The notes beneath the pieces were generated by a model. It saw nothing but the letters and a program-made list of their open reading frames with translations, was not told the DNA's origin and made no database searches. Shown piece after piece: positions 24,458 to 33,142 of a stretch of 38,494 nucleotides of DNA. A program made the translations under genes and the position numbers. Positions within the stretch are counted from its first letter, which is position 1, and every line of letters begins with the position of its first letter. Source of the stretch: UBA1172 sp002457135 (GTDB taxonomy: Bacteria; Pseudomonadota; Alphaproteobacteria; Puniceispirillales; UBA1172); NCBI GenBank assembly GCA_965660935.1, contig CBFIBR010000019.1, positions 1-38,494 of the forward strand. Reading direction: 5' to 3'.

Positions 24458-25992
24458 TGGATATTCGCGCAGCTGAAATTTCAGCCATTCTGAAAGAACA
24501 AATTGCCAATTTCGGCAGTGAAGCTGAAGTGGCCGAGGTTGGCCGGGTTCTGTCCGTCGGTGACGGTATCGCCCGTGTCCACGGCCTCGATGAAGTGCGT
24601 GCCGGTGAGATGGTTGAATTCGACGGCGGCATCAAGGGAATGGCACTGAACCTCGAAAGCGACAATGTCGGTATCGTTATCTTCGGTGATGACCGTTCCA
24701 TCAAGGAAGGCCACATCGTCCGCCGGACCGGGGCCATCGTTGACGTTCAGACCGGCAAGGGCCTGCTTGGCCGTGTTGTTGACGGCCTTGGTAACCCGAT
24801 TGACGGCAAAGGCCCGATTGAAGATGCCGAACGCCGCCGGGTTGAGGTCAAGGCACCGGGGATCATGCCCCGCAAATCGGTGCATGAACCGATGCAGACC
24901 GGCCTCAAGGCGATTGACAGCCTGATCCCGATTGGCCGTGGCCAGCGTGAGCTGATCATCGGTGACCGCCAGACCGGCAAGACCGCGATTGCCATCGATA
25001 CTTTCCTCAACCAGAAAAGCGTCAATGACGCGGCTGGCAAGGATGACAGCAAGAAGCTGTTCTGCATCTATGTTGCGGTTGGCCAGAAGCGTTCCACCGT
25101 TGCCCAGATCGTTCGTACCCTCGAAGAAAACGGCGCCATGGATTACACCATCGTTGTTGCCGCCACCGCGTCCGACCCGGCCCCGCTCCAGTTCCTGGCG
25201 CCTTACACCGCCTGCACCATGGGTGAGTATTTCCGCGACAACGGCATGCATGCCGTGATTGTTTATGATGATCTGTCGAAACAGGCTGTTGCCTATCGCC
25301 AGATGTCCCTGCTGCTGCGTCGTCCTCCGGGCCGTGAAGCCTATCCTGGTGACGTTTTCTACCTGCACTCACGCCTGCTTGAGCGTGCCGCCAAGCTGAA
25401 TGAAGATAACGGTTCAGGTTCGCTGACGGCCCTGCCGGTGATTGAAACCCAGGGTGGTGACGTTTCTGCCTTTATTCCGACCAACGTGATTTCGATCACC
25501 GATGGCCAGATCTTCCTTGAAACCGAACTCTTCTATAAGGGTATCCGTCCGGCGGTTAACGTTGGCCTGTCGGTCAGCCGGGTTGGTTCGTCGGCGCAGA
25601 TCAAGGCCATGAAGCAGGTTGCCGGCACGATTAAACTTGAGCTGGCCCAGTATCGTGAAATGGCGGCCTTCGCGCAGTTCGCATCCGACATGGATGCATC
25701 AACGCGCCAGTTGCTTGATCGCGGCTCACGCCTGACCGAACTCCTGAAGCAGGCTCAATACACGCCGATGCCGATCGAAGAACAGGTTGTTTCCATCTTC
25801 GCCGGTGTGAACGGCTACCTCGATAGCATCGCCCTCGGTGATGTCGGCCGCTTCGAAGCCGGTTTCCTTGATCACATGCGTTCCACGGGCAGCGCCCTCC
25901 TCGGGACTATCCGTGATGAGAAAGCTATTTCCGATGAAACCAAGGAAAAGCTGACCGCTGAACTTGATGCCTATACAAAATCCTTTGCCTGA
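24457..25992 (+). CDS. atpA: F1 ATP synthase subunit alpha
   Basis: Alpha forms the noncatalytic sites of the F1 hexamer. The 511-residue protein has the beta-barrel N-domain (VLSVGDGIARVHGLDEV), Walker A GDRQTGKT at 169-176, VGQKRSTVAQIVRTLEE, and the C-terminal signature PAVNVGLSVSRVGSSAQ. ATG 24457 overlaps the atpH stop by one base and has AAGGG about 10 bases ahead; GTG 24454 is one codon upstream. Followed by atpG after 27 bases. Normal length. Confidence 0.98.
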   Translation: MDIRAAEISAILKEQIANFGSEAEVAEVGRVLSVGDGIARVHGLDEVRAGEMVEFDGGIKGMALNLESDNVGIVIFGDDRSIKEGHIVRRTGAIVDVQTGKGLLGRVVDGLGNPIDGKGPIEDAERRRVEVKAPGIMPRKSVHEPMQTGLKAIDSLIPIGRGQRELIIGDRQTGKTAIAIDTFLNQKSVNDAAGKDDSKKLFCIYVAVGQKRSTVAQIVRTLEENGAMDYTIVVAATASDPAPLQFLAPYTACTMGEYFRDNGMHAVIVYDDLSKQAVAYRQMSLLLRRPPGREAYPGDVFYLHSRLLERAAKLNEDNGSGSLTALPVIETQGGDVSAFIPTNVISITDGQIFLETELFYKGIRPAVNVGLSVSRVGSSAQIKAMKQVAGTIKLELAQYREMAAFAQFASDMDASTRQLLDRGSRLTELLKQAQYTPMPIEEQVVSIFAGVNGYLDSIALGDVGRFEAGFLDHMRSTGSALLGTIRDEKAISDETKEKLTAELDAYTKSFA

Positions 25993-26019
25993 GGCAGGGG
26001 ATCGCCGGAGTAGAGCGTA

Positions 26020-26904
26020 ATGGCCAATCTGAAGGACCTGAAAAACCGGATCAAAAGCGTCAAGTCGACGCAAAAGATCACCTCGGCCATGAAAATGGTG
26101 GCCGCAGCCAAGTTGCGCCGGGCTCAGGAAAATGCCGAACAGTCCCGCCCCTATGCTGATCGCATGCGCACCATGATTGCCGATCTGGCCAGCCGCAGTG
26201 ATCAGGCCAATGGCCCGACCCTTCTGGTGGGCAACGGTAAAACCGATCAGCATCTGCTGGTGGTGATTTCCGCTGACCGTGGTCTTTGCGGCGGTTTCAA
26301 TGGCGGGATCATCCGGGCCACACGCCGTGAGGTTGAACGCTGCCGGGCCGAAGGCAAAACCGTTCGCCTGCTCATGGTTGGCCGCAAGGCTGCCGATGCG
26401 CTCCGCCGTGAGCTTGGTGACATTTTCATCGATACGCTCGAAGGCATTCAGGGAACATCGGTTTCGTTCAGCGATGCTGCCCGGATCAGCCAGAGCGTTC
26501 AGGACATGGTCGGCGATGGGTCGATTGATACCTGCTCGATCGTCTTCAACCGTTTTGTTTCAGCCATCAGCCAGGAAGTCACCTTCCTGTCGCTGGTCCC
26601 GGCCGAGGTTGGTGATACCGAAGAGGCTGATGCCGATACCGGCACCGCGGTGCTGACCGAATACGAACCTGATGAAGCCTCGGTCCTGACCGATCTTCTG
26701 CCGCGCGCCCTGAGCACGCAGATTTTCGCCGCTATCCTTGAATCCTCTGCCTCCGAGCTGGCAGCACGGATGACCGCAATGGATAACGCAACCCGTAACG
26801 CCGGTGACCTGATCGATCGCCTGACCATGCAGTACAACCGTACACGTCAGGCTGCGATCACCACCGAATTGATTGAGATTATTTCCGGGGCCGAAGCGCT
26901 CTAG
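26020..26904 (+). CDS. atpG: F1 ATP synthase subunit gamma
   Basis: Gamma is the rotor shaft within the alpha/beta hexamer. The 294-residue protein has the two conserved coiled-coil ends: MANLKDLKNRIKSVKSTQKITSAMKMVAAAKLRRAQ at the N-terminus and AARMTAMDNATRNAGDLIDRLTMQYNRTRQAAITTELIEIISGAEAL at the C-terminus, with a Rossmann-like middle (LLVVISADRGLCGGFNGGI). ATG 26020 is preceded by GGAG. Lies 27 bases after atpA and 36 before atpD in the F1 operon. Confidence 0.97.
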   Translation: MANLKDLKNRIKSVKSTQKITSAMKMVAAAKLRRAQENAEQSRPYADRMRTMIADLASRSDQANGPTLLVGNGKTDQHLLVVISADRGLCGGFNGGIIRATRREVERCRAEGKTVRLLMVGRKAADALRRELGDIFIDTLEGIQGTSVSFSDAARISQSVQDMVGDGSIDTCSIVFNRFVSAISQEVTFLSLVPAEVGDTEEADADTGTAVLTEYEPDEASVLTDLLPRALSTQIFAAILESSASELAARMTAMDNATRNAGDLIDRLTMQYNRTRQAAITTELIEIISGAEAL

Positions 26905-26940
26905 CGCCATCCCCGTACAACCAACCGGAGCAAGAAAGCC

Positions 26941-28365
26941 ATGGCCAAAAACGCAACTGGTAGAATTACTCAGATTATCGGTGCTGTCGTCGATGTTGAA
27001 TTCGATGGCGACCTGCCGCCGATCCTGAACGCGATTGAAGTCGAAAACGATGGTCAGCGGCTGATCCTTGAGGCTGCCCAGCACCTCGGTGAAAAAGGCG
27101 TGCGCTGCATTGCCATGGACTCCACCGAAGGCCTGGTTCGTGGTCAGGATGCGGTTGATACCGGATCACCGATCACCGTTCCTGTTGGTCCTGAAACCCT
27201 CGGCCGCATCATGAACGTCATCGGTGAAGCCATTGATGAGCGTGAGCCGGTGGTCTCCAAGATGCAGTACCCCATTCACCGTCCGGCACCGGAATACATT
27301 GATCAGTCGACCCAGGCTGAAATCCTCGTCACCGGGATCAAGGTTGTTGACCTGCTCGCGCCTTACGCCAAGGGGGGCAAGATTGGCCTCTTCGGCGGTG
27401 CCGGTGTCGGCAAGACGGTTCTGATCATGGAGCTGATCAACAACGTCGCCAAGGCCCATGGTGGTTACTCTGTTTTCGCCGGTGTTGGTGAGCGGACCCG
27501 TGAGGGCAACGATCTCTATCATGAGATGGTTGAATCCGGCGTTATCAACATTGATGGTGAAGGTTCCAAGGCCGCGCTGGTTTACGGCCAGATGAACGAA
27601 CCTCCCGGTGCCCGCGCCCGTGTCGCCCTGACCGGCCTGACGCTGGCTGAATATTTCCGTGATGAAGAAGGCCAGGACGTGCTGTTCTTCGTTGATAACA
27701 TCTTCCGCTTTACCCAGGCTGGTTCCGAAGTGTCGGCCCTGCTTGGCCGTATTCCTTCGGCGGTGGGCTATCAGCCTACCCTGGCCACCGACATGGGGGC
27801 ATTGCAGGAACGGATTACCACCACACGCAAGGGGTCGATCACCTCGGTTCAGGCGATTTACGTTCCTGCCGATGACTTGACTGACCCGGCACCGGCCACA
27901 TCCTTTGCGCACCTTGATGCGACCACCGTTCTGTCGCGTCAGATTGCCGAACTGGGGATTTACCCTGCGGTTGACCCGCTCGATTCCACGTCACGGATGC
28001 TTGACCCAAGGGTTGTCGGTGAGGAGCATTACGGTGTTGCCCGCCGCGTCCAGGAAGTGTTGCAGCAGTACAAGTCCCTGCAGGATATCATCGCCATTCT
28101 CGGGATGGACGAGCTGTCCGAAGAGGATAAGCAGACCGTGGCCCGCGCCCGTAAAATTCAGCGTTTCCTTTCCCAGCCTTTCCATGTTGCCGAAGTCTTC
28201 ACCGGCGCACCCGGAAAGCTGGTTTCGCTCGAAGACACCATCAAGGGCTTCAAGGGCATCGTTGAAGGTGAATACGATGATCTGCCCGAAGCCGCTTTCT
28301 ACCTGGTTGGTACCATTGAGGAAGCGATGGAAAAGGCCAAGAAACTGGCCGCTGAAGCCGCCTGA
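26941..28365 (+). CDS. atpD: F1 ATP synthase subunit beta
   Basis: Beta holds the catalytic nucleotide sites. The 474-residue protein has Walker A GGAGVGKT at 152-159, the catalytic-glutamate region GVGERTREGNDLY, Walker B DVLFFVDNIFRF, and the DELSEEDK loop that touches gamma. ATG 26941 follows GGAGCAAGAAAG. atpC starts 11 bases after its stop. Confidence 0.98.
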   Translation: MAKNATGRITQIIGAVVDVEFDGDLPPILNAIEVENDGQRLILEAAQHLGEKGVRCIAMDSTEGLVRGQDAVDTGSPITVPVGPETLGRIMNVIGEAIDEREPVVSKMQYPIHRPAPEYIDQSTQAEILVTGIKVVDLLAPYAKGGKIGLFGGAGVGKTVLIMELINNVAKAHGGYSVFAGVGERTREGNDLYHEMVESGVINIDGEGSKAALVYGQMNEPPGARARVALTGLTLAEYFRDEEGQDVLFFVDNIFRFTQAGSEVSALLGRIPSAVGYQPTLATDMGALQERITTTRKGSITSVQAIYVPADDLTDPAPATSFAHLDATTVLSRQIAELGIYPAVDPLDSTSRMLDPRVVGEEHYGVARRVQEVLQQYKSLQDIIAILGMDELSEEDKQTVARARKIQRFLSQPFHVAEVFTGAPGKLVSLEDTIKGFKGIVEGEYDDLPEAAFYLVGTIEEAMEKAKKLAAEAA

Positions 28366-28376
28366 GGATAGCAATC

Positions 28377-28742
28377 ATGGCCGAAACAACCGCGTTTGAA
28401 CTCGTCACCCCTTCCCGTGTCATGATGGCCCGGGATGCCGGGATGGTTGTCGTGCCTGGCAGCGAAGGCCTGTTTGGTGTGCTGCCTCGTCACGCGCCCA
28501 TGATCTCAACGCTTCAGCGCGGTATTGTCGAGGTTCATGAAAACGGTCAGGTCATCGGCCGCATCATGGTCGATGGCGGTATCGCCGATGTTGGTGAGGA
28601 ACGCTGCACCATTCTGGCTGAACGTGCCGAAATGCTTGATGCCGGTCATCACGGTGATATGGAAGCCCGGCTCAAGGAAGCGGAAAGCACCGGCAATGAA
28701 ACCGATGCCGATTTCATCCGTGCCGCCATGGACGCCATCTAG
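28377..28742 (+). CDS. atpC: F1 ATP synthase subunit epsilon
   Basis: Epsilon binds the foot of gamma and couples F1 to the c-ring. The 121-residue protein has the N-terminal beta-sandwich (FELVTPSRVMMARDAGMVVVPGSEGLFGVLPRHAPMISTL) and only a short C-terminal helical part, so the inhibitory two-helix arm of E. coli (138 residues) is probably reduced, as is common in this class. ATG follows GAGGA. Last gene of the atp operon; convergent with rppH, nine bases away, with no space for an intervening terminator. Confidence 0.95.
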   Translation: MAETTAFELVTPSRVMMARDAGMVVVPGSEGLFGVLPRHAPMISTLQRGIVEVHENGQVIGRIMVDGGIADVGEERCTILAERAEMLDAGHHGDMEARLKEAESTGNETDADFIRAAMDAI

Positions 28743-28751
28743 ACCAATCAG

Positions 28752-29231
28752 TTATTCAGCGTTGAGGCTCTCGCGTATGCGGGTCAGAACGCTTTCATAA
28801 ACCTTGCGCTTGAACGGCACTGCCATCCCCGGCAGGTCATCAGGGTCAGCCCATTTCCAGGCCCTGAATTCAGGTTCATGGGTTTCAATATTGATGTCGC
28901 TGTCAGTGCCGGAAAACCGGAAGGCCAGCCATTTCTGGGTCTGGCCACGGAAACGGCCCTGCCATAAGCGGTTGGCCAGATCCTCAGGGATATCGTAATT
29001 CAGCCATTCAGGGTATTCAGCGACAAACTCGGCGCGGGCGGTGCCGATTTCCTCTTCCATTTCCCTGAACCCGGCCTCGAGCGGGGTTTCACCCTCATCA
29101 ATACCGCCCTGGGGCATCTGCCAGGCCTCAACCATGTTATCGAGCCTCTGGCCGACAAACACCTTGCCCTCACTGTTAAAGAGGACGATCCCGACACAGG
29201 GCCGGTAGGGGCGTTCATCGTAGGGTTGCAT
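28752..29231 (-). CDS. rppH: RNA pyrophosphohydrolase (Nudix)
   Basis: RppH removes pyrophosphate from 5' triphosphate ends of mRNA and so starts RNase E-dependent decay; in the family it also cleaves diadenosine polyphosphates. The 159-residue protein has YRPCVGIVLFN near its start, WQMPQGGIDEGE, and a complete Nudix box from Gly42 to Gly63 (Glu48, Arg56-Glu57, Glu60-Glu61). ATG 29231 is preceded by GAGG, and it lies eight bases after ctpA on the same strand. The ctpA-rppH pair is common in alphaproteobacteria. A plain Nudix hydrolase of other specificity is possible but less likely given the WQMPQGG motif. Confidence 0.92.
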   Translation of the reverse strand: MQPYDERPYRPCVGIVLFNSEGKVFVGQRLDNMVEAWQMPQGGIDEGETPLEAGFREMEEEIGTARAEFVAEYPEWLNYDIPEDLANRLWQGRFRGQTQKWLAFRFSGTDSDINIETHEPEFRAWKWADPDDLPGMAVPFKRKVYESVLTRIRESLNAE

Positions 29232-29239
29232 CCCGACCT

Positions 29240-30562
29240 CTATTCAACGATACGGTTAAAAACGCTCAGGCCCTGGAGCAGATCAATGGCACGCGCCAGT
29301 TGATAATCCTCAATATTGATGCTGGCGCTGTCATCATCGCTGTCGCTGTCTTCGCCATCCTCGGCGTTATCCAGCGCACCGCGCAGATCCTCTTCACGGA
29401 CCGCGCCATTTTCGATGTCTTCCACCACCGCCAGTTCAACCATGATATCGGGTTCAATCCCCGTCGCCTGGATGGAAACACCCGATGGCGTGAAATAGCG
29501 TGCCGTGGTCAGCCGCATGGCACCATGGCCAGGCAGTGGGATGATGCTCTGCACCGAGCCTTTGCCAAAGGACCGTGTCCCCATGACAAGCGCACGATGG
29601 TGATCTTTCAGCGCACCGGCAACAATTTCCGATGCTGACGCACTGCCGGAATTGATCAGGACGACAATCGGCATGCCGTCAACCTCATCACCGGAGGAGG
29701 CATAGTAACGCGATGTTTCGTCTTCATGGCGGCCACGGGTTGAGACAATCTCACCCTTGTCGAGGAAGGTATCCGCCACCGAGATTGCCTCAGACAGCAG
29801 GCCGCCCGGGTTGTTGCGCAGATCGAGAATGATACCGCTCAGCTTGTCGCCGTGTTCATCCTTCAAATCATCAATCGCCTTGATCAGCCCCGGGGTAGTC
29901 TGCTCGGAAAATGTTGTCAGGCGGATATAGCCGACATTGTCATAACTTTCAAACCGGACCGCGCGCATCTTGATGGTATCGCGGGTGATGGTGACGGTGA
30001 ACGGCTCATTGCCTTCACGCAGGATCGTGATATCGAGATCGGTGCCAACCGGGCCGCGCATCAGTTCCACCGCTTCGGCCAGGGTCAGGCCCAGCACTTC
30101 CTCTTCGCCGATTTGGATAATCAGGTCACCGGCTTCGATCCCGGCGATATCGGCAGGGGTTTCATCAATGGGGGAGACGACCTTGACCAGGCCATCTTCC
30201 ATGGTGATTTCAATCCCGAGGCCGCCAAATTCGCCTTTGGTCCGAACCTTCATCTTGTCGAAGGCTTCGCTGGGGAGGTAATTGGAATGCGGGTCGAGGG
30301 ATGTCAGCATGCCCTTGATGGCGTTGCTGATCAGATCCTCTTCGCTCATCTCCTCAACATAATCTTCACGCACTCTCTGGAAAACATCACCAAACAGCGT
30401 CAACTGGCGATAGGTTTCCTCATTCGAGGATGACTGGCTGATTGATGCAGTGGGGATCAGGATCGTTGCCAAGGCAAAGCCAAACACAGCAAGCCCAAAA
30501 ACAGCGAATGCGCGGATTGATAAAACGAGGATTTTTCGTATCCATACGGACTGGTGTAACAT
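29240..30562 (-). CDS. ctpA: Carboxy-terminal processing protease (S41)
   Basis: A periplasmic, membrane-anchored protease of the CtpA/Prc family that trims cell-wall hydrolases or other exported proteins. In 440 residues: a hydrophobic signal anchor at about 9-34, a helical N-domain (EETYRQLTLFGDVFQRVREDYVEE), a PDZ domain at about 105-185 with GGLGIEI, and the protease domain with Ser309 in NSGSASASEIVAGAL and Lys334 in SFGKGSVQ, the Ser-Lys dyad 25 apart as in Prc. A very acidic linker (EDGEDSDSDDD) precedes the final helix. A candidate promoter overlaps the end of gpmI, so ctpA-rppH may be transcribed on their own. Confidence 0.94.
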   Translation of the reverse strand: MLHQSVWIRKILVLSIRAFAVFGLAVFGFALATILIPTASISQSSSNEETYRQLTLFGDVFQRVREDYVEEMSEEDLISNAIKGMLTSLDPHSNYLPSEAFDKMKVRTKGEFGGLGIEITMEDGLVKVVSPIDETPADIAGIEAGDLIIQIGEEEVLGLTLAEAVELMRGPVGTDLDITILREGNEPFTVTITRDTIKMRAVRFESYDNVGYIRLTTFSEQTTPGLIKAIDDLKDEHGDKLSGIILDLRNNPGGLLSEAISVADTFLDKGEIVSTRGRHEDETSRYYASSGDEVDGMPIVVLINSGSASASEIVAGALKDHHRALVMGTRSFGKGSVQSIIPLPGHGAMRLTTARYFTPSGVSIQATGIEPDIMVELAVVEDIENGAVREEDLRGALDNAEDGEDSDSDDDSASINIEDYQLARAIDLLQGLSVFNRIVE

Positions 30563-30610
30563 GACGGGTGGGTTCTCAACGTTAGCGGAACATGTTGCCT
30601 GTAATAGCCG

Positions 30611-30641
30611 ATAATATCAAGGGCAAGTTCCTCAATGTCAA
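30611..30641 (-). promoter_or_regulatory. Candidate promoter for ctpA-rppH
   Basis: On the minus strand TTGACA (30641-30636, a perfect -35 overlapping the gpmI stop) is followed after 17 bases by GATATT (30618-30613) or after 19 by TATTAT (30616-30611). It lies 49 bases ahead of the ctpA ATG. Confidence 0.45.
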
Positions 30642-32179
30642 CGCAGCAGGAGTGATCGGCCGGTCATCTCATCAGGTTGCTCAACCCCCAGCAGATGCAG
30701 CAGGGTCGGGGCAATATCAGCCAGCGATCCATCACGAAGCTGATCACACTCCTCGCCCTGCAATTTTGCCGGTAATTCCCCCAGCAGCCATGCCGGAACA
30801 GGGTTGTAGCTATGCGCTGTGTGGGGGCAGTCAGCCTCGTCATCCCACATGATCTCACAGTTGCCGTGATCAGCGGTGATCAGCATCACCGCGCCAACCT
30901 CCCGCACCGCCTCGATGACCTTGCCGACAGCCTGGTCAACGGTTTCAACAGCGTTGATCGCGGCCGACAGCACGCCGGTATGGCCAACCATGTCGGGGTT
31001 GGCAAAATTGACGATGATAAGGTCATGATTGAGGCTGCGAATGGCATCAAGCAGGGTATCGAGAACACCGGCCGCGCTCATCTCAGGCTGCTGGTCATAG
31101 GTTGCCACCTGGGGCGAGGCAATCATGGTGCGGCTTTCCCCCCTGGCGCTGTCTTCAACCCCGCCATTGAGAAAGAACGTCACATGAGGGTATTTTTCGG
31201 TTTCCGCCAGCCTCAACTGGGTAAGTCCGGCCTCGGCCACCACTTCACCCAGCGTGTGCGGGATATGCGGGGGGCCGAAAAGGGCATCCATATGCGGGCT
31301 CAGCTTATCGGAATAGGGCACCAGCCCGAGCGGGCGCAACAGCCGGGGCCGTGATGAGGTATCAAAACCGCATTCATCAAGACAGAAAGCCGCCATCAGC
31401 TGGCGCACCCGGTCAGCCCTAAAATTGGCCATCACCACGGCATCGCCATCCTCCATGCCATAATAGCCGTCAATCACGGTTGGCATGATAAACTCATCCG
31501 ACAGCCCTGACGCATAGCCGTTGGCGAGGGCCTGACTGGCGTTGCTGGCGCGATGCGCGGCCCTGGCATGGGTGATCGCCTGCCACGCAGTTTCGGTGCG
31601 GGGCCAGCGATGATCACGGTCCATCGGATAATAGCGGCCAATGACCGTGGCGAGGGATGCGCCCTCAGGCAGGGAGAAAACAAAGCCGGGGAGCGATTTA
31701 TCCGCCATCTTGGGCAAGGTATCGCGGCCATCGGTAAAGGCATGCAGCGCAACCCTGATGCCGCGCCCGGTCAGCGCCTCGGCTATTGCCATGATATGCT
31801 GATCACGGCTGTGGACACCGCCATCCGACACCAGCCCCATCAGATGCGCCGTACCGCCGGTTTCAAGCAGACGTTCAGCAAAGGCCTCCAGCCCGGGCAG
31901 GGACTGTATCGACTGATCCTCAACGGCGGCATCAATCCGGGCCAGATCCTGCAAAATAACGCGCCCGGCACCGATGGTCATGTGGCCAACCTCGGAATTG
32001 CCGACCTGACCTTCGGGCAGACCCACGGCCGGGCCTGAGGCAAGAAGAAAGGATTTCGGGCAGGTGGTATCGAGCTGGTCAATCACAGGCGTTGCTGCCA
32101 TCGCAACAGCGTTATTGGCGCTGTTTTCACGATGACCCCAACCATCCATGATGCAGAGGATAACAGGTTTGCCGGTCAT
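30638..32179 (-). CDS. gpmI: 2,3-bisphosphoglycerate-independent phosphoglycerate mutase
   Basis: Interconverts 3- and 2-phosphoglycerate with two Mn ions. From ATG 32179 the protein has 513 residues, the usual family length, and begins MTGKPVILCIMDGWG. It has the metal Asp at position 12, the phosphorylated Ser62 in QVGNSEVGH, DGGVHSRDQH, DGRDTLP, MANFRADR, PHVTFFLNGG, VNFANPDMVGHTG and ITADHGN. A GTG at 32197 adds six residues; neither start has a clear ribosome site. It lies between rlmH and ctpA; many relatives have an EnvC-like gene between gpmI and ctpA, absent here. Confidence 0.95.
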   Translation of the reverse strand: MTGKPVILCIMDGWGHRENSANNAVAMAATPVIDQLDTTCPKSFLLASGPAVGLPEGQVGNSEVGHMTIGAGRVILQDLARIDAAVEDQSIQSLPGLEAFAERLLETGGTAHLMGLVSDGGVHSRDQHIMAIAEALTGRGIRVALHAFTDGRDTLPKMADKSLPGFVFSLPEGASLATVIGRYYPMDRDHRWPRTETAWQAITHARAAHRASNASQALANGYASGLSDEFIMPTVIDGYYGMEDGDAVVMANFRADRVRQLMAAFCLDECGFDTSSRPRLLRPLGLVPYSDKLSPHMDALFGPPHIPHTLGEVVAEAGLTQLRLAETEKYPHVTFFLNGGVEDSARGESRTMIASPQVATYDQQPEMSAAGVLDTLLDAIRSLNHDLIIVNFANPDMVGHTGVLSAAINAVETVDQAVGKVIEAVREVGAVMLITADHGNCEIMWDDEADCPHTAHSYNPVPAWLLGELPAKLQGEECDQLRDGSLADIAPTLLHLLGVEQPDEMTGRSLLLR

Positions 32180-32230
32180 GCTGGCTGTATACGACACTCG
32201 CGGCCGGATTGAAAGCCCGGGCGTTGAGGT

Positions 32231-32686
32231 TCAGGCGTGATGATAGGGATGCCCGGCGAGGATCATTTCAGCACGGTAGAGCTGTTCGGCCAGCATCGCC
32301 CTGAAGAGCATATGCGGCCAGGTCTGGCGGCCAAAGGCAATGACATGGTCCGCCCTTGCGATCAGGTCAGGATGATGCCCGTCAGCCCCGCCAATGGCAA
32401 AAACAGCATCACGGCGGCCATCATCACGGTAACGCCGGATCAGCGCGGCCATAGCCTCCGATGAGGTATCCTTGCCCCCGGGGTCGAGCGCAATCAGCAG
32501 CGCACCATCGGGCAGGCTGGACAGAATGCGGGTGCTTTCATCAAGGCAGCGGGCAGGGCCGGCGGGTTTCCGGGAGGTAAATTCATTGAGCTGTCCGCGG
32601 AAGGGCAGGCGGTTCAGCCAATCAAGCGCCAGCGACTGTTCAGCCGCGTTGCGGCCATTGCCAATGGCGGCAATATTCAGTCGCAT
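32231..32686 (-). CDS. rlmH: 23S rRNA pseudouridine-1915 N3-methyltransferase RlmH
   Basis: RlmH methylates pseudouridine 1915 in helix 69 of 23S rRNA on the assembled ribosome. The 151-residue SPOUT protein has LIALDPGGKDTSSEAMA, FAIGGADGH, and the C-terminal knot MLFRAMLAEQLYRAEMILAGHPYHHA, where the ending HPYHH is diagnostic. ATG 32686 has TGAGG ahead, which includes the rsfS stop, so the two are coupled. The rsfS-rlmH pair is widely conserved. Confidence 0.95.
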   Translation of the reverse strand: MRLNIAAIGNGRNAAEQSLALDWLNRLPFRGQLNEFTSRKPAGPARCLDESTRILSSLPDGALLIALDPGGKDTSSEAMAALIRRYRDDGRRDAVFAIGGADGHHPDLIARADHVIAFGRQTWPHMLFRAMLAEQLYRAEMILAGHPYHHA

Positions 32687-32696
32687 CGTTATGGCC

Positions 32697-33080
32697 TCAG
32701 GATTGGCCGGATGCGCTGATTGTCACCATCTCTTCGTGGTCGTGGCTGGTCCACATCTTTTCCAGCTGATAGAACTCACGCACTTCAGGCCGGAACAGAT
32801 GGACGATGACATCACCCGTATCAATCAGGATCCAGTCCCCACCGTTAGCGCCTTCGGACCCCATGGGGGGGCTGCCGATTTCTTTCAGCCGCCGCTCAAT
32901 ATGATCCGCCATGGATGCAAGCTGACGCGAAGACGTGCCGCTGGCAATGACCATGTGGTCAGCGATGGACGATTTGCTTTCGATGGGAATGGAGACGATG
33001 TCCTGGGCCTTGTCATCATCAAGCGAGGTCAACACGATCTCAACGATGGTGGTAGAATCAACAATAGGATTATCGTAAAT
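32697..33080 (-). CDS. rsfS: Ribosome silencing factor RsfS, apparent ATT start
   Basis: RsfS binds L14 and stops 30S-50S joining when nutrients fall. The family core is clear: SLDDDKAQDIVSI, KSSIADHMVIASGTSSRQLASMADHIERRL, DWILIDTGDVIVHLFRPEVREFYQLEKMW. The first ordinary start codon is GTG 33035, but it would cut off the N-terminal helix: the frame reads VDSTTIVEIVLTSLDDDKAQ, which fits the family opening (ALQDFVIDKIDDLKGQD in E. coli). The frame is open back to a TAG at 33098-33096 and includes no ATG, GTG or TTG before that GTG. AAGGAG at 33093-33088 is seven bases ahead of ATT 33080, giving 127 residues. I therefore annotate an ATT start; GTG 33035 (112 residues) is the alternative. Confidence 0.85.
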   Translation of the reverse strand: MYDNPIVDSTTIVEIVLTSLDDDKAQDIVSIPIESKSSIADHMVIASGTSSRQLASMADHIERRLKEIGSPPMGSEGANGGDWILIDTGDVIVHLFRPEVREFYQLEKMWTSHDHEEMVTISASGQS

Positions 33081-33087
33081 AGCAGTG

Positions 33088-33093
33088 CTCCTT
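33088..33093 (-). promoter_or_regulatory. Shine-Dalgarno site that points to the rsfS ATT codon
   Basis: AAGGAG on the minus strand, seven bases before ATT at 33080-33078. It is 52 bases ahead of the first conventional start codon (GTG 33035), too far to serve it. Confidence 0.6.
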
Positions 33094-33106
33094 GACTAAT
33101 GTTTAA

Positions 33107-33135
33107 ATATTAAGCCTGACCCATTTAAAACTCAA
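33107..33135 (-). promoter_or_regulatory. Candidate promoter for rsfS
   Basis: On the minus strand TTGAGT (33135-33130) and TAATAT (33112-33107) are separated by 17 bases in the AT-rich 62-base gap between nadD and rsfS. Initiation near 33100 would give a leader of about 20 bases with AAGGAG in its middle. Confidence 0.4.
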
Positions 33136-33142
33136 CCTGTTT

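Noticed and set aside
24481..25368. 295-codon open frame antisense to atpA
   Set aside because: Shadow of atpA codon bias; no family motifs, and atpA is fully conserved across the stretch.
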